The position numbers and the translations under genes are program-made. Source: a virus. Taken from it: a DNA stretch of 34,564 nucleotides. Location of the stretch: IMG/VR virus record IMGVR_UViG_3300044940_000069, positions 1 through 34,564 of that record; one strand, written 5' to 3'. Below, piece after piece: positions 1-6,835 of this stretch (its first letter is position 1; each line of letters opens with the position of its first letter). The notes under the pieces were generated by a model. That model saw only the letters and a program-made list of their open reading frames with translations, had not been told where the DNA came from and searched no databases.

Positions 1-304
1 GATGCTTGCGGTCCGCTTGGAGTTTGCGTGATGTACTACCGCCGTCTACGTACTTTGCGTGCGCGCGAAGTGCGCGGCTGCACGTGTGACTTCGACGCAT
101 CGCGTGCGTCGTCGCTATACGACGCGGTAAACGGCGGCTCTCCGGTCGCACCGGATGGGCAAGTCGCGCGATGGGAGAGCGCCGCGCCAGGCGCGCATCA
201 TGCGACGCAGGCGACCGCCTCGCTGAGGCCGCTATATCGCCGCCGCGGACTCCACGGCTTTCCGTGCCTCGAATCCACTGGCTCGTCAACATGCCACTTG
301 CAAA
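1..304. repeat. Terminal direct repeat, left copy
   Basis: Bases 1-304 match 34261-34564 in perfect register, with 11 substitutions and no indels. The differences are at 105, 123, 131, 138, 143, 144, 147, 157, 159, 161 and 177; the flanks (1-104 and 178-304) are identical. The repeat spans the end of one tail gene and the start of the next, so the sequence closes into a unit of about 34,260 bp. The usual explanation is an assembly overlap of a circular or concatemeric phage genome. The substitutions suggest two strain variants were joined. Confidence 0.95.
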
Positions 305-804
305 CGGCCAGCTATTACCCTAGTGCTGGGAGCGCAGCTTTCACCGCTATCACAGTAGCGGAGCCGGATGTCAGCATATCATACAGCGTGGCGTGGGAAT
401 ACGGTCACAATGGGCCTGCACGGCGCGTTACGTTTGCGCCGCGCTATACACAAGGCTCTAGCGCGATTGACGTATACGGCGCATTCATCGGTCGCTCGAC
501 AACGACCGAAGATCGCACACCATCGGTCTGCGCAGTGCGGTTTCCATCACCTGCTAGGCCGATTGACTCCATTACGCGCTGGTATGGCAAGCAAGCTACC
601 TACAATCATGAGCTAAATAGCGGTGTAACGCTCAATATCGGCACCGGCATCCCGCTCCGACTGATGTCGGAACACGCAGGGATATGGCGCGTCAAGTATT
701 TAGCTCAGGTGGCATTCTTCGACCGCGAGTTATCACTTCCGGCGATTATGAGGCTGGAGCAAGCCGCGATGAGGAAGTGGCGTATCGCTAGCGCAAGAAG
801 CTAA
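31..804 (+). CDS. LamG/concanavalin-like tail protein
   Basis: This 257-residue protein resembles the lectin-like (LamG/concanavalin A-type) structural proteins found at the end of phage tail operons. Such proteins are thought to bind surface glycans, but that role is inferred here. Two signatures support the call: the early segment HATQATASLRPLYR (residues 57-70) followed by a GLHGFP-type strand, and the C-terminal FFDRELS...LEQAAMRKW segment typical of these jelly-roll domains. ATG 31 was chosen because GGAG at 19-22 is well placed and the start overlaps the preceding stop as TGATG; an in-frame GTG at 28 is the alternative. A second, variant copy of its 5' end occurs at 34291-34564, with four amino-acid differences. 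Confidence 0.75.
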   Translation: MYYRRLRTLRAREVRGCTCDFDASRASSLYDAVNGGSPVAPDGQVARWESAAPGAHHATQATASLRPLYRRRGLHGFPCLESTGSSTCHLQTASYYPSAGSAAFTAITVAEPDVSISYSVAWEYGHNGPARRVTFAPRYTQGSSAIDVYGAFIGRSTTTEDRTPSVCAVRFPSPARPIDSITRWYGKQATYNHELNSGVTLNIGTGIPLRLMSEHAGIWRVKYLAQVAFFDRELSLPAIMRLEQAAMRKWRIASARS

Positions 805-819
805 TCACAGGAGCCGACG

Positions 820-1728
820 ATGGCTACAGCATGGATTTCGTGGCGAAACTGGGTGGCGGAAACTGGGACGGATTTTGTCGGCGAGCATCTGCTTGCTTCC
901 GCGCCGGCGTCTAATATCGCCGATCCCCGGCCGGATGTGCGCGCTGTGTGGTCGCCCTCGTACAACGATTCGGGTATTGAGTTTCGCGTTGGCCTATGGA
1001 GCGGCGATATGGCCCAAGAAGGCGTGCCAGTCGAGGTAGTGGCTATTATCGGGACGAACTTCGCGTCTGTTACGCCGGGCTTTGCGGTGGTTGAATGGCG
1101 GTTCTGGAATACTGCTGGCAATTATACTGACATTGTCCTGCCGCCGCGCGAGTATTACGGCGAAAAGGACCTTCTCCAGACGATCGTTCACAGAATCGAG
1201 CCGGCGAATCCAACTCAAGCCGCTATTTTGGCCAATGTCGCTCGCATTAGGCTGCGGGTATATAGCATGGCCCCGTTTGGCTGGGGGTATCGAGACCCGT
1301 TTCGCGGCTTTTCGGCGTGGAGTGCAAATAACGCTGACGTGCTACCGAATATCGGTACTGTGTGGGCTGGGCCCATCTGGCGGCCGTCGAGTGGCGTCGG
1401 GGTCAAGGGCTACAGCGAGACAATCGTTGATCCGTCCGACGTCCAGCGGACGCTGTCGGGCTCGATGCGGGCGCAGGTGCGGAAGAAGCTGCGCGTGCAG
1501 TCGGGGACCATCATGGCCGTGTCGCACGACGAGTACTCAGGCGTACCACGCGGGCTGAGAGAGATGATCGCGCATGCCGGCGTGTCGAGGCCTGTTCTCC
1601 TCCAGCCCGGTGACGGCTTTGCCCCGATTTACGGTTTGTTTCAATCGCCGCCGGTCTGGGAGGCGGTGGACAAGTCGGATCGCGGGGTGATCGGCTCGGC
1701 TGCCTACACAGTGCGCGAGATCCGGTGA
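820..1728 (+). CDS. Putative tail protein, last gene of the structural operon
   Basis: This 302-residue protein has no family I can name with confidence. The first 190 residues are rich in aromatic and beta-forming residues. The C-terminal third (RPVLLQPGDGFAPIYGLF and a closing YTVREI) resembles the end domain of phage tail-tip or fibre-associated proteins. It starts at ATG 820 after AGGAG at 809-813 and lies 15 bp downstream of the lectin-like gene. A hairpin follows directly after the stop and then the early operon begins, so this is probably the last gene of the late transcript. No enzymatic motif, signal peptide or membrane segment is visible. Confidence 0.6.
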   Translation: MATAWISWRNWVAETGTDFVGEHLLASAPASNIADPRPDVRAVWSPSYNDSGIEFRVGLWSGDMAQEGVPVEVVAIIGTNFASVTPGFAVVEWRFWNTAGNYTDIVLPPREYYGEKDLLQTIVHRIEPANPTQAAILANVARIRLRVYSMAPFGWGYRDPFRGFSAWSANNADVLPNIGTVWAGPIWRPSSGVGVKGYSETIVDPSDVQRTLSGSMRAQVRKKLRVQSGTIMAVSHDEYSGVPRGLREMIAHAGVSRPVLLQPGDGFAPIYGLFQSPPVWEAVDKSDRGVIGSAAYTVREIR

Positions 1729-1729
1729 T

Positions 1730-1746
1730 CGGCTAGGCAGTAGCCG
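1730..1746 (+). terminator. Hairpin ending the late operon
   Basis: CGGCTA (1730-1735) and TAGCCG (1741-1746) form a perfect 6-bp stem around a 5-base loop, two bases after the stop of the last tail gene. The tail TTACACATATTT is only partly T-rich, so it is a weak intrinsic terminator at best. Its position between late and early operons supports the call. Confidence 0.45.
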
Positions 1747-1780
1747 TTACACATATTTACGACAGCTCACCCAACGCCGG

Positions 1781-1789
1781 TGCTATGGT
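1781..1789 (+). promoter_or_regulatory. Extended -10 promoter for the early operon
   Basis: TGCTATGGT is an extended -10 element (TGn plus TATGGT at 1784-1789), 30 bases before the first early gene. No good -35 is present at normal spacing; TTTACG at 1756-1761 is too far. The context CGGTGCTAT recurs before the secreted-protein gene near 15947. The core -10 match is moderate. Confidence 0.4.
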
Positions 1790-1818
1790 AGGCGTGCATC
1801 CAAACGGAGCACGCGCTG

Positions 1819-2109
1819 GTGATAGTCACAAAATCATGTGATCCGGTTGTCGTTGATCTCATAGAGTGGCGGCGCAAGTACGAGGCCGCCCTCGAAGCCG
1901 AGGCTGGCCGGCCGCGCCAGCCTGCACCTACCCCACGGCCCGTGGCGCACATGCGCCGCGCGGCCGTCGCGTCTGCCGTCCGTCACTACGCGCGGGCGGC
2001 TGGCATCGATCCCACCCAGTATGTCCATCACGCCATGGCCGCGATGGACCTCGGCGCGAGCGCGGCAGAGGCCATTCGGCTCGCGCGGGAGGCCATGCGT
2101 GGGCGCTGA
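1819..2109 (+). CDS. Small early protein of unknown function
   Basis: This 96-residue basic, alanine-rich, helical protein opens the early operon. It begins with GTG 1819 after GGAG at 1806-1809. The middle is proline-rich (residues ~30-43), followed by helices ending in LAREAMRGR. I do not recognise the family. The next gene starts at GTG 2099 inside its 3' end, which suggests translational coupling. It lies upstream of the exonuclease and annealing genes, so a role in early takeover or recombination is possible, but nothing in the sequence shows it. Confidence 0.6.
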   Translation: MIVTKSCDPVVVDLIEWRRKYEAALEAEAGRPRQPAPTPRPVAHMRRAAVASAVRHYARAAGIDPTQYVHHAMAAMDLGASAAEAIRLAREAMRGR

Positions 2110-2485
2110 CGTCCTAGCCCGCTACCGCCGGCTCTTGGCGGCGGTGATCATGCAGGCGATCAAAGATGCCTGCGAGCCGCCTATCTGCCGACGGCGCGCG
2201 AATCAACCCCACGAGATGACGCTCCAAGACGTGATCAAGCGCTATCAGCAGCGGCAGCGCGAGAGGCGCGCGATGGACGCCGTGCGCTGGTTGATGGACC
2301 CAGCGTCAGTGTGCTCCCTGTACGCGGGTCTGATCGGCCTGGACGTCGACGCGCTGCGCGAGCGCTTGCGGGCCGCGGCGCGATCCAAGCGGCGCTATCT
2401 AGCCGACGACGGCACGCCGCTGGACATGCGCCACTTCCAGCGGCGGCTCAAGGCTTTGCAACACCAAGGAGACACAGATGTATAG
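2099..2485 (+). CDS. Conserved-looking early phage protein, unknown function
   Basis: This 128-residue protein starts at GTG 2099, chosen because GGGAGG at 2087-2092 sits six bases upstream. An internal ATG at 2150 is the alternative. A helical N-terminus (AVIMQAIKDA) is followed by a basic coiled stretch and then AVRWLM and a cysteine-containing segment ending in GLDVDALRERLR. That order resembles small phage early proteins with an A-x-R-W-L...C...GLD-x-D...R pattern, none with an assigned role that I know. It overlaps the exonuclease gene by eight bases. Confidence 0.6.
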   Translation: MGADVLARYRRLLAAVIMQAIKDACEPPICRRRANQPHEMTLQDVIKRYQQRQRERRAMDAVRWLMDPASVCSLYAGLIGLDVDALRERLRAAARSKRRYLADDGTPLDMRHFQRRLKALQHQGDTDV

Positions 2486-3419
2486 CACTATCACGTGTGC
2501 TACTCGCGATGAGTGGCTTGAGGCGCGTCGATCGGGTATCGGCGGGAGTGAGGCCGCAGCGGTGCTCGGGCTATCGCGGTGGTCCAGCCCTCTGGACGTC
2601 TACATGTCCAAGATCGGCGAGGGCGGCGAGGTGCAGGACAGCCCAGCGATGGAGTGGGGGCGGCGTCTGGAGCCTGTCGTACTGGCGGCCTACTGCGAGC
2701 GCACCGGCGTCGAGGTGCAGGCGGTACCCCACCGCATCCTGCGGTCGATCGCGCGTCCATGGCAGATCTACAGCCCTGACGGCATGGCGGCCGATCGGTT
2801 GGTCGAGATCAAGACCGCGCGCACGTCCGAGGGGTGGGGCGAGCCCGGCACGGACGAGGTGCCGGATGCCTACGCGATCCAAGTGCAGCACGGGATGGCC
2901 GTCACTGGCCTACCCAGGTGCGACATCGCCGTGCTGATCGGCGGCAGCGACTTTCGCATCTACACCGTGCCGCGCGACGATGCGCTGATCGAGGACCTGA
3001 CCGCCGCCGAGGCTGCCTTCTGGCTGCGTGTCGAGCGTCGCGATCCGCCGCCGCCTCGGACGTACACCGAGGCGCAGCGCTTGTGGGGCCGCGCCAAGCC
3101 AGCCGGCCAGCAGGTCTACGCGACCGCCGAGGCCGAGGCCGCCTATCGCGAGCTACTGCAGATCCGCGAGCAGATGGCAGCGCTGGAGCAGCGCGAGGAG
3201 GCGCTGCGGGCCGTCCTATGCGCCCAGATGGCGGACCGCGGCGATACGCTGATCGGAGCGAGCGGAGAGCCGATCGCTACTTGGACGGTGGTCAAGCCGC
3301 GCGAGACCTTCGACGCCCGGACATTCGCCAAGGACCACCCAGACCTTTACGCCGCTTACCTGCGCGTCGGGCAGCCGACGCGACGTTTCAACATCAAGAC
3401 TGCAAAGGAGACATCATGA
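2478..3419 (+). CDS. YqaJ-family phage exonuclease (lambda Exo fold)
   Basis: This 313-residue protein is a YqaJ-type viral recombinase nuclease of the PD-(D/E)XK superfamily. It would resect double-stranded ends to give single strands for an annealing protein. Visible motifs are GIGGSEAAAVLG (21-32), a conserved glutamate in RRLEP (E65), SPDGM with D101, LVEIKTA with E110 and K112, and QVQHGMAVTG (135-144) containing the glutamine motif. The C-terminal 100 residues hold a charged helix (IREQMAALEQREEALR) usual in phage versions. AAGGAG lies six bases before ATG 2478. The next gene overlaps by ATGA, so nuclease and annealing protein form one recombination module. Confidence 0.9.
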   Translation: MYSTITCATRDEWLEARRSGIGGSEAAAVLGLSRWSSPLDVYMSKIGEGGEVQDSPAMEWGRRLEPVVLAAYCERTGVEVQAVPHRILRSIARPWQIYSPDGMAADRLVEIKTARTSEGWGEPGTDEVPDAYAIQVQHGMAVTGLPRCDIAVLIGGSDFRIYTVPRDDALIEDLTAAEAAFWLRVERRDPPPPRTYTEAQRLWGRAKPAGQQVYATAEAEAAYRELLQIREQMAALEQREEALRAVLCAQMADRGDTLIGASGEPIATWTVVKPRETFDARTFAKDHPDLYAAYLRVGQPTRRFNIKTAKETS

Positions 3420-4282
3420 ACGACATCATCCCTGCTGACCGCCCGCTCAACCCCTTTGCCAACGAGCGCAAGCCATCCACCGCGCTGGCTGCGACCGACC
3501 AGCAGCGAGCCATCACCGAAGTGCAGGCCGCGATGGTGGTCGCGAGGGCGAATCCACGCGATCCGATCGCAGCCATGGATCGCATCCTCAACGCCTGCAC
3601 GCGGCCTAGCCTCGCGTCGAGCGCGCTCTACAGCTACGCGCGCGGTGGCACTGACATCACCGGCCCGTCGATCAGGCTCGCCGAAGCGATCGCACAGTGC
3701 TGGGGCAATATCCAGTTCGGAATCAGGGAGTTAGAGCAGAAGGATGGCGTGTCTACGGTCCAAGCCTACGCGTGGGACGTGGAATACAACGTCCGCCGCG
3801 AGGTGACGTTCCAGGTGCGATTGGAGCGGCACACGAAGCGCGGTTCCTACAGGCTCGAAGACCCGCGCGACGTCTACGAGATGGTCGCGAATCAGGGCGC
3901 ACGCCGGCTGCGTGCGTGCATCCTCGCGGTCATCCCGGGCGATGTGGTCGAGGCTGCCGTCGCGCAGTGCGAGCAGACGCTGCACGCGCAGGCGGACACG
4001 TCGCCGCAGGCTGTCTCGCGTCTTGTCGAGGCTTTCGCGGCCTGCGGCGTCACGCGCGAGCAGATCGAGCGCCGCATCCAGCGGCGGCTTGAGGCGATCC
4101 AGCCGGCGCAGGTCGTCGCGTTGCGCAAGATCTACACCAGCTTGCGCGACGGCATGTCGGCTCCCGGCGACTGGTTTGAGCCTGCCGAGCCGCCGGCCGA
4201 AGTCAAGCCGTCGCTGCGTGACAAGGTGCGTCGCGCGGCGGGTGGCGACGTGGCCGCCGAAGGCAATGGGGAGTCCGCATGA
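3416..4282 (+). CDS. Putative single-strand annealing protein of the phage recombination module
   Basis: This 288-residue protein belongs to a common phage family that follows a YqaJ nuclease and is usually called RecT-like or hypothetical. It probably coats and anneals the single strands the nuclease makes. Recognisable segments are AITEVQAAM, YSYARGGTDITGPSIRLAE (about 76-94), a conserved CWGNIQFGIREL, and NQGARRLRACILAVIPGDV. The C-terminus carries a charged helical region and YTSLRDGM. ATG 3416 is preceded by AAGGAG at 3405-3410 and overlaps the nuclease stop as ATGA. Function is inferred from family resemblance and the neighbour. Confidence 0.65.
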   Translation: MNDIIPADRPLNPFANERKPSTALAATDQQRAITEVQAAMVVARANPRDPIAAMDRILNACTRPSLASSALYSYARGGTDITGPSIRLAEAIAQCWGNIQFGIRELEQKDGVSTVQAYAWDVEYNVRREVTFQVRLERHTKRGSYRLEDPRDVYEMVANQGARRLRACILAVIPGDVVEAAVAQCEQTLHAQADTSPQAVSRLVEAFAACGVTREQIERRIQRRLEAIQPAQVVALRKIYTSLRDGMSAPGDWFEPAEPPAEVKPSLRDKVRRAAGGDVAAEGNGESA

Positions 4283-4812
4283 CTGCGCTCTACACAACGA
4301 TGCAGCGAATCGCCGAGCACGGCGGCTGCGCGGATCAGCTCGAGCGGCTGCGCGACGTGCTGCGCTCGATCTACCCCGGCATCAGGGCCCGCGAGCACGT
4401 GACCTACGCCGAGATCGCGGATTTGCTCGGTCTGGACGATGCGCTGTGGTTGGTGCGCGTCGAGCATCGCTACTGGCGATCGTGGCGGCGGCTGGCGATT
4501 GCTTTTGCCGGGCATGTAGCACCGCTGGCGAAGGATGAGCGCATTGCGCGCGCGATGGCGACAGCGCAGATGTTTGCCTACGGCTACGTGTCGATGACCG
4601 AGCTGCGCGCGGCGCGGATCATGGCGCACGAGGTGGCGTCTGATGGCCACGTCGAGCCTCGCGCGTCGGTCGGGGCTGCGGTCCTAGCCGGGCTGTCTGC
4701 ATCGCCGCGCGTGGCTGCTGAGCACGCTCGGCGGGCGGCCAGATACCTGCGCCGCGAGGATGATGAGCGGTGCTGGCAGCGCCAGGCGTTTCTCGGGATC
4801 GTGGGGGCGTAG
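4279..4812 (+). CDS. Early protein of unknown function with Trp-rich C-terminus
   Basis: This 177-residue, mostly helical protein starts at ATG 4279, overlapping the upstream stop as ATGA, with GGGGAG just before. The N-terminal half contains VTYAEIADLLGL, which could be a helix-turn-helix-like segment. The C-terminal half is alanine- and arginine-rich and ends in ERCWQRQAFLGIVG, resembling the ER-x-WQ...L..I ending of several phage early proteins of unknown role. It is the last gene before the first GGCNN repeat array. Confidence 0.55.
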   Translation: MTALYTTMQRIAEHGGCADQLERLRDVLRSIYPGIRAREHVTYAEIADLLGLDDALWLVRVEHRYWRSWRRLAIAFAGHVAPLAKDERIARAMATAQMFAYGYVSMTELRAARIMAHEVASDGHVEPRASVGAAVLAGLSASPRVAAEHARRAARYLRREDDERCWQRQAFLGIVGA

Positions 4813-4827
4813 GGATGTGCAATGAGC

Positions 4828-5272
4828 GGGCCCAGGCGCGGCGAGGCCGGGCCGGGCGCGGCAGGGCTTGGCTCGGCAAGGCTGGAGCAGGGCGAGGATC
4901 GCCGCTCGGCGCGGCGTGGCATGCCTGGGCGGGGCCAGGCACGGCTGGGCGGGGCCAGGCAAGGCGAGGAGCGCGGCCGGGCGGGGCGCGGCTCGGCAAG
5001 GCTCGGCATGGCATGAGCAAGGCGAGGATCGCGGCTGGGCTAGGCTCGGCTGGGCGAGGCTTGGCCGGGCGAGGCTCGAGCAGGGCATGGATCGCGGCAT
5101 GGCCCGGCCAGGCAGGGCTTGGCGCGGCGTGGCGCGGCTCGGCCGGGCTAGGCGCGGCGTGGCACGGCCAGAGCAAGGCGAGGTGCGAGGCGAGGCTCGG
5201 CACGGCGGGGCTGGGCGGGGCGCGGCTCGGCACGGCTCGGCAGGGCCGGGCGAGGCATGGATCATGGACCGG
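4828..5272 (+). repeat. Large GGCNN degenerate pentanucleotide array
   Basis: About 445 bp is made almost entirely of five-base units beginning GGC, such as GGCTC, GGCAC, GGCAA, GGCGA and GGCCG, with G strongly enriched on the + strand. A higher-order element of the form GAGCARGGCGAGGATCG is embedded at about 4885, 5015, 5078 and, more degenerate, 5171. All frames stay open simply because stop codons are nearly impossible in this composition, so no gene is called here. Pairs of G spaced by three bases could form two-tier G-quadruplexes. A related array lies at 6058-6228, on the other side of one gene. Confidence 0.9.
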
Positions 5273-5316
5273 CGCGCATGGTGCGCGTGCGGTAACGTAG
5301 CAAAGGAGTAACAGTG

Positions 5317-6051
5317 ATGAACGATACCACTACTACCCACATCGATGACATCGAGATCGAGGATCGCTGCTCGACTGCTCGGCACTACTCGGTCCGGCTC
5401 ACCGGCGAGACGCCGCTGCTCATGCACGCGGACGATGTGAGCTGGGCGGCGCAGATGGATGCGTGGCAGGCCGACCCGGAGAACCGCAAGATCTCGCGCG
5501 CGGGCGATGACCGCACGCCAGCCTATCGCTGGCTCGGGTACTGCTACCACGACCGCAAGCACCTTGGCATCCCGGCGGACAACCTGATGACCATGCTGAG
5601 GGAGGGAGGCGCCAAGGTCCCGACCGGCAATCGCGCCGGCAAGGGCGACCAAAGCTTCAAGAAGCTGTCACAGTCCGGCATTCTTGTAAACGAAATCCAG
5701 TGGGACATCGAGACCCCGAAGGGAAAGGTGCCGTGGGCGAAGCTGCACGCGCTGATCAACGAGCCGGACTTCGCCAGGCACGAGCAAGTCGCGCAGGAGC
5801 TGGGCTTTTCGCTGTTCACCAAGCGCGCCCGCGTCGGCCAGACGAAGCACACCCGCGTGAGGCCGCGCTTCGATCAGTGGGCGGCGTCAGGCACGGTCAC
5901 GGTGCTCGAGGACATGATCACGACCGAAGTGCTGACGTCGATCCTCGAGATCGCGGGCCGTCTGTGTGGCTTGGGCGACTGGCGTCCGTCTTCGCCAAAG
6001 TCGCCAGGTGGCTTTGGGCGATTCTCGGTGCAGGTCGAGCAGATCGGGTGA
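5317..6051 (+). CDS. Conserved phage protein with GETPLLMH and RVGQ..RVRPRF signatures
   Basis: This 244-residue protein belongs to a family I have seen in early regions of many proteobacterial phages, without an established function. Its marks are LTGETPLLMH near the N-terminus, a middle segment with KKLSQSGILV, then KRARVGQTKHTRVRPRFDQW, and a closing LGDWRPSSPK...GGFGRFSV. There is no signal peptide or membrane segment. ATG 5317 was chosen with AAAGGAG at 5302-5308; an adjacent GTG at 5314 is possible. The gene sits between the two GGCNN arrays. Association with the recombination genes upstream suggests a DNA-processing role, but this is a guess. Confidence 0.75.
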   Translation: MNDTTTTHIDDIEIEDRCSTARHYSVRLTGETPLLMHADDVSWAAQMDAWQADPENRKISRAGDDRTPAYRWLGYCYHDRKHLGIPADNLMTMLREGGAKVPTGNRAGKGDQSFKKLSQSGILVNEIQWDIETPKGKVPWAKLHALINEPDFARHEQVAQELGFSLFTKRARVGQTKHTRVRPRFDQWAASGTVTVLEDMITTEVLTSILEIAGRLCGLGDWRPSSPKSPGGFGRFSVQVEQIG

Positions 6052-6057
6052 CCAGGG

Positions 6058-6228
6058 ACGGGGCTCGGCGGGGTCTGGCTCGGCAAGGCTAGGCGCGGCC
6101 CGGCGCGGCGCGGCTCGGCACGGCTCGGCACGAGCATGGCGAGGAGCCAGGCGCGGCCGGGCGGGGCGCGGCTCGGCACGGCGGGGCTGGGCGGGGCTCG
6201 GCGGGGCACGGCTAGGCATGGACAAGGG
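6058..6228 (+). repeat. Second GGCNN pentanucleotide array
   Basis: About 170 bp of the same GGCNN units as the array at 4828-5272, immediately after the stop at 6051. Long words are shared with the first array, for example GGCGGGGCGCGGCTCGGCA near 6158, near 4981 and near 5215, and a GAGCATGGCGAGGAG variant of the higher-order element at about 6132. The shared strand and words show that the arrays have a common origin. Confidence 0.88.
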
Positions 6229-6272
6229 CGCGGATGCGCACTCACACGTCAGACTCAATAGGAGTAGTAACC

Positions 6273-6737
6273 ATGGAGACCACAAAGGTAGTAAAAGGTA
6301 TCCCGACTGACCCGGATGTGCGCCTGCTGCTGGCGCGCTATGGGGTGCCAGCCGAGGGCTGGCTGATCGCGCATAGGGAGCTCGAGGAAGTGCTCGGCGT
6401 CGATCGGCGGTCGCACCGGTACGGCACCGTGATCGCCGCGTGGCGCAAGAGGCTGCAAGACGAGCACAACGTGGTGCTGATCGCTGTCCCGGGCGTCGGC
6501 TACAAGGTCGGTACGCCAGACGATCGAGTGGAGCACGGCTCGCGCCGCATCCGCACTGGCCAGCGCATCACCCGCCGCGCGTATCGAGTGATCGGGACCA
6601 CGGACCTGGCGCGCGCGTCAGAGCCTAACCGCAAGCAGGCCGAGCGCGATCTCGCGGTCGCGCGGGCGATCATCGCGGCCGCGCAGGCCGAGGCCAAGCG
6701 CTTCCGGGCCGTGCTGCCTGGGCCTGATGAGGAGTAA
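6273..6737 (+). CDS. Small phage protein with winged-helix-like N-terminus
   Basis: This 154-residue basic protein starts at ATG 6273 after GGAG at 6261-6264. The first 75 residues (LLARYGVPAEGWLIAHREL, then HRYGTVIAAWRKRL and VLIAVPGVGYKV) have the helix-helix-hairpin order of a small winged-helix domain common in phage early proteins. The rest is basic and helical (QRITRRAYRVI; AVARAIIAAAQAEAKR). A DNA-binding role is plausible but not shown. It is the first gene after the second GGCNN array, and its stop overlaps a short leader ORF as TAATG. Confidence 0.6.
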   Translation: METTKVVKGIPTDPDVRLLLARYGVPAEGWLIAHRELEEVLGVDRRSHRYGTVIAAWRKRLQDEHNVVLIAVPGVGYKVGTPDDRVEHGSRRIRTGQRITRRAYRVIGTTDLARASEPNRKQAERDLAVARAIIAAAQAEAKRFRAVLPGPDEE

Positions 6738-6835
6738 TGTTTACACACATTTACACACAAGCCGACGGGATGGGGGTAATATCTTCTCGCAGCCGGGGAT
6801 TGGCCCCGGCTCGAGAAGAAGGAGACAACACATGA
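6737..6835 (+). CDS. Possible 32-residue leader peptide
   Basis: ATG 6737 overlaps the preceding stop (TAATG), has GAGGAG just upstream, and runs 32 codons to a TGA at 6833-6835 that overlaps the next gene's start as ATGA. The ORF covers a long perfect hairpin at 6782-6819, so translating it would disrupt that hairpin. This is the arrangement of a coupled or attenuating leader. The peptide (MFTHIYTQADGMGV...) matches nothing I know. It may be fortuitous. Confidence 0.35.
   Translation: MFTHIYTQADGMGVISSRSRGLAPAREEGDNT
6740..6759 (+). repeat. Tandem 10-bp repeat TTTACACACA
   Basis: TTTACACACA occurs twice in direct tandem (6740-6749 and 6750-6759) in the gap before the HEAT-like gene. A related TTACACATATTTAC occurs at 1747-1760, also at an operon junction. 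TTTACA resembles a -35 hexamer, but the only -10-like match (TAATAT, 6777-6782) is 21 bases from the nearer copy. An operator is as likely as a promoter. Confidence 0.4.
6782..6819 (+). promoter_or_regulatory. 16-bp hairpin abutting the ribosome-binding site of the HEAT-like gene
   Basis: TCTTCTCG (6782-6789) pairs with CGAGAAGA (6812-6819), and AGCCGGGG (6791-6798) pairs with CCCCGGCT (6804-6811). This gives a 16-bp stem with one bulged C (6790) and the loop ATTGG. The 3' foot touches the AAGGAG at 6819-6824 used by ATG 6832. There is no T-run, so it is unlikely to be a simple terminator. Translational control, RNA protection or a protein site are the likely roles. Confidence 0.7.

Noticed and set aside
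1-304. Possible diversity-generating retroelement or true physical terminal repeat
   Set aside because: No reverse transcriptase or adenine-specific changes are seen, and mismatches within the repeat argue against a replicated terminal redundancy in one molecule. A circular unit with strain variants explains it better.
2834-3415. 5' extension of the annealing-protein gene
   Set aside because: It is an out-of-frame shadow of the exonuclease gene. ATG 3416 has AAGGAG and an ATGA overlap.
4770-5311. Several long open frames, on both strands, through the GGCNN array
   Set aside because: They are low-complexity Gly/Arg/Ala or Pro/Ala strings that exist in many frames at once because stops cannot form in this composition. 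None has a convincing start or family.
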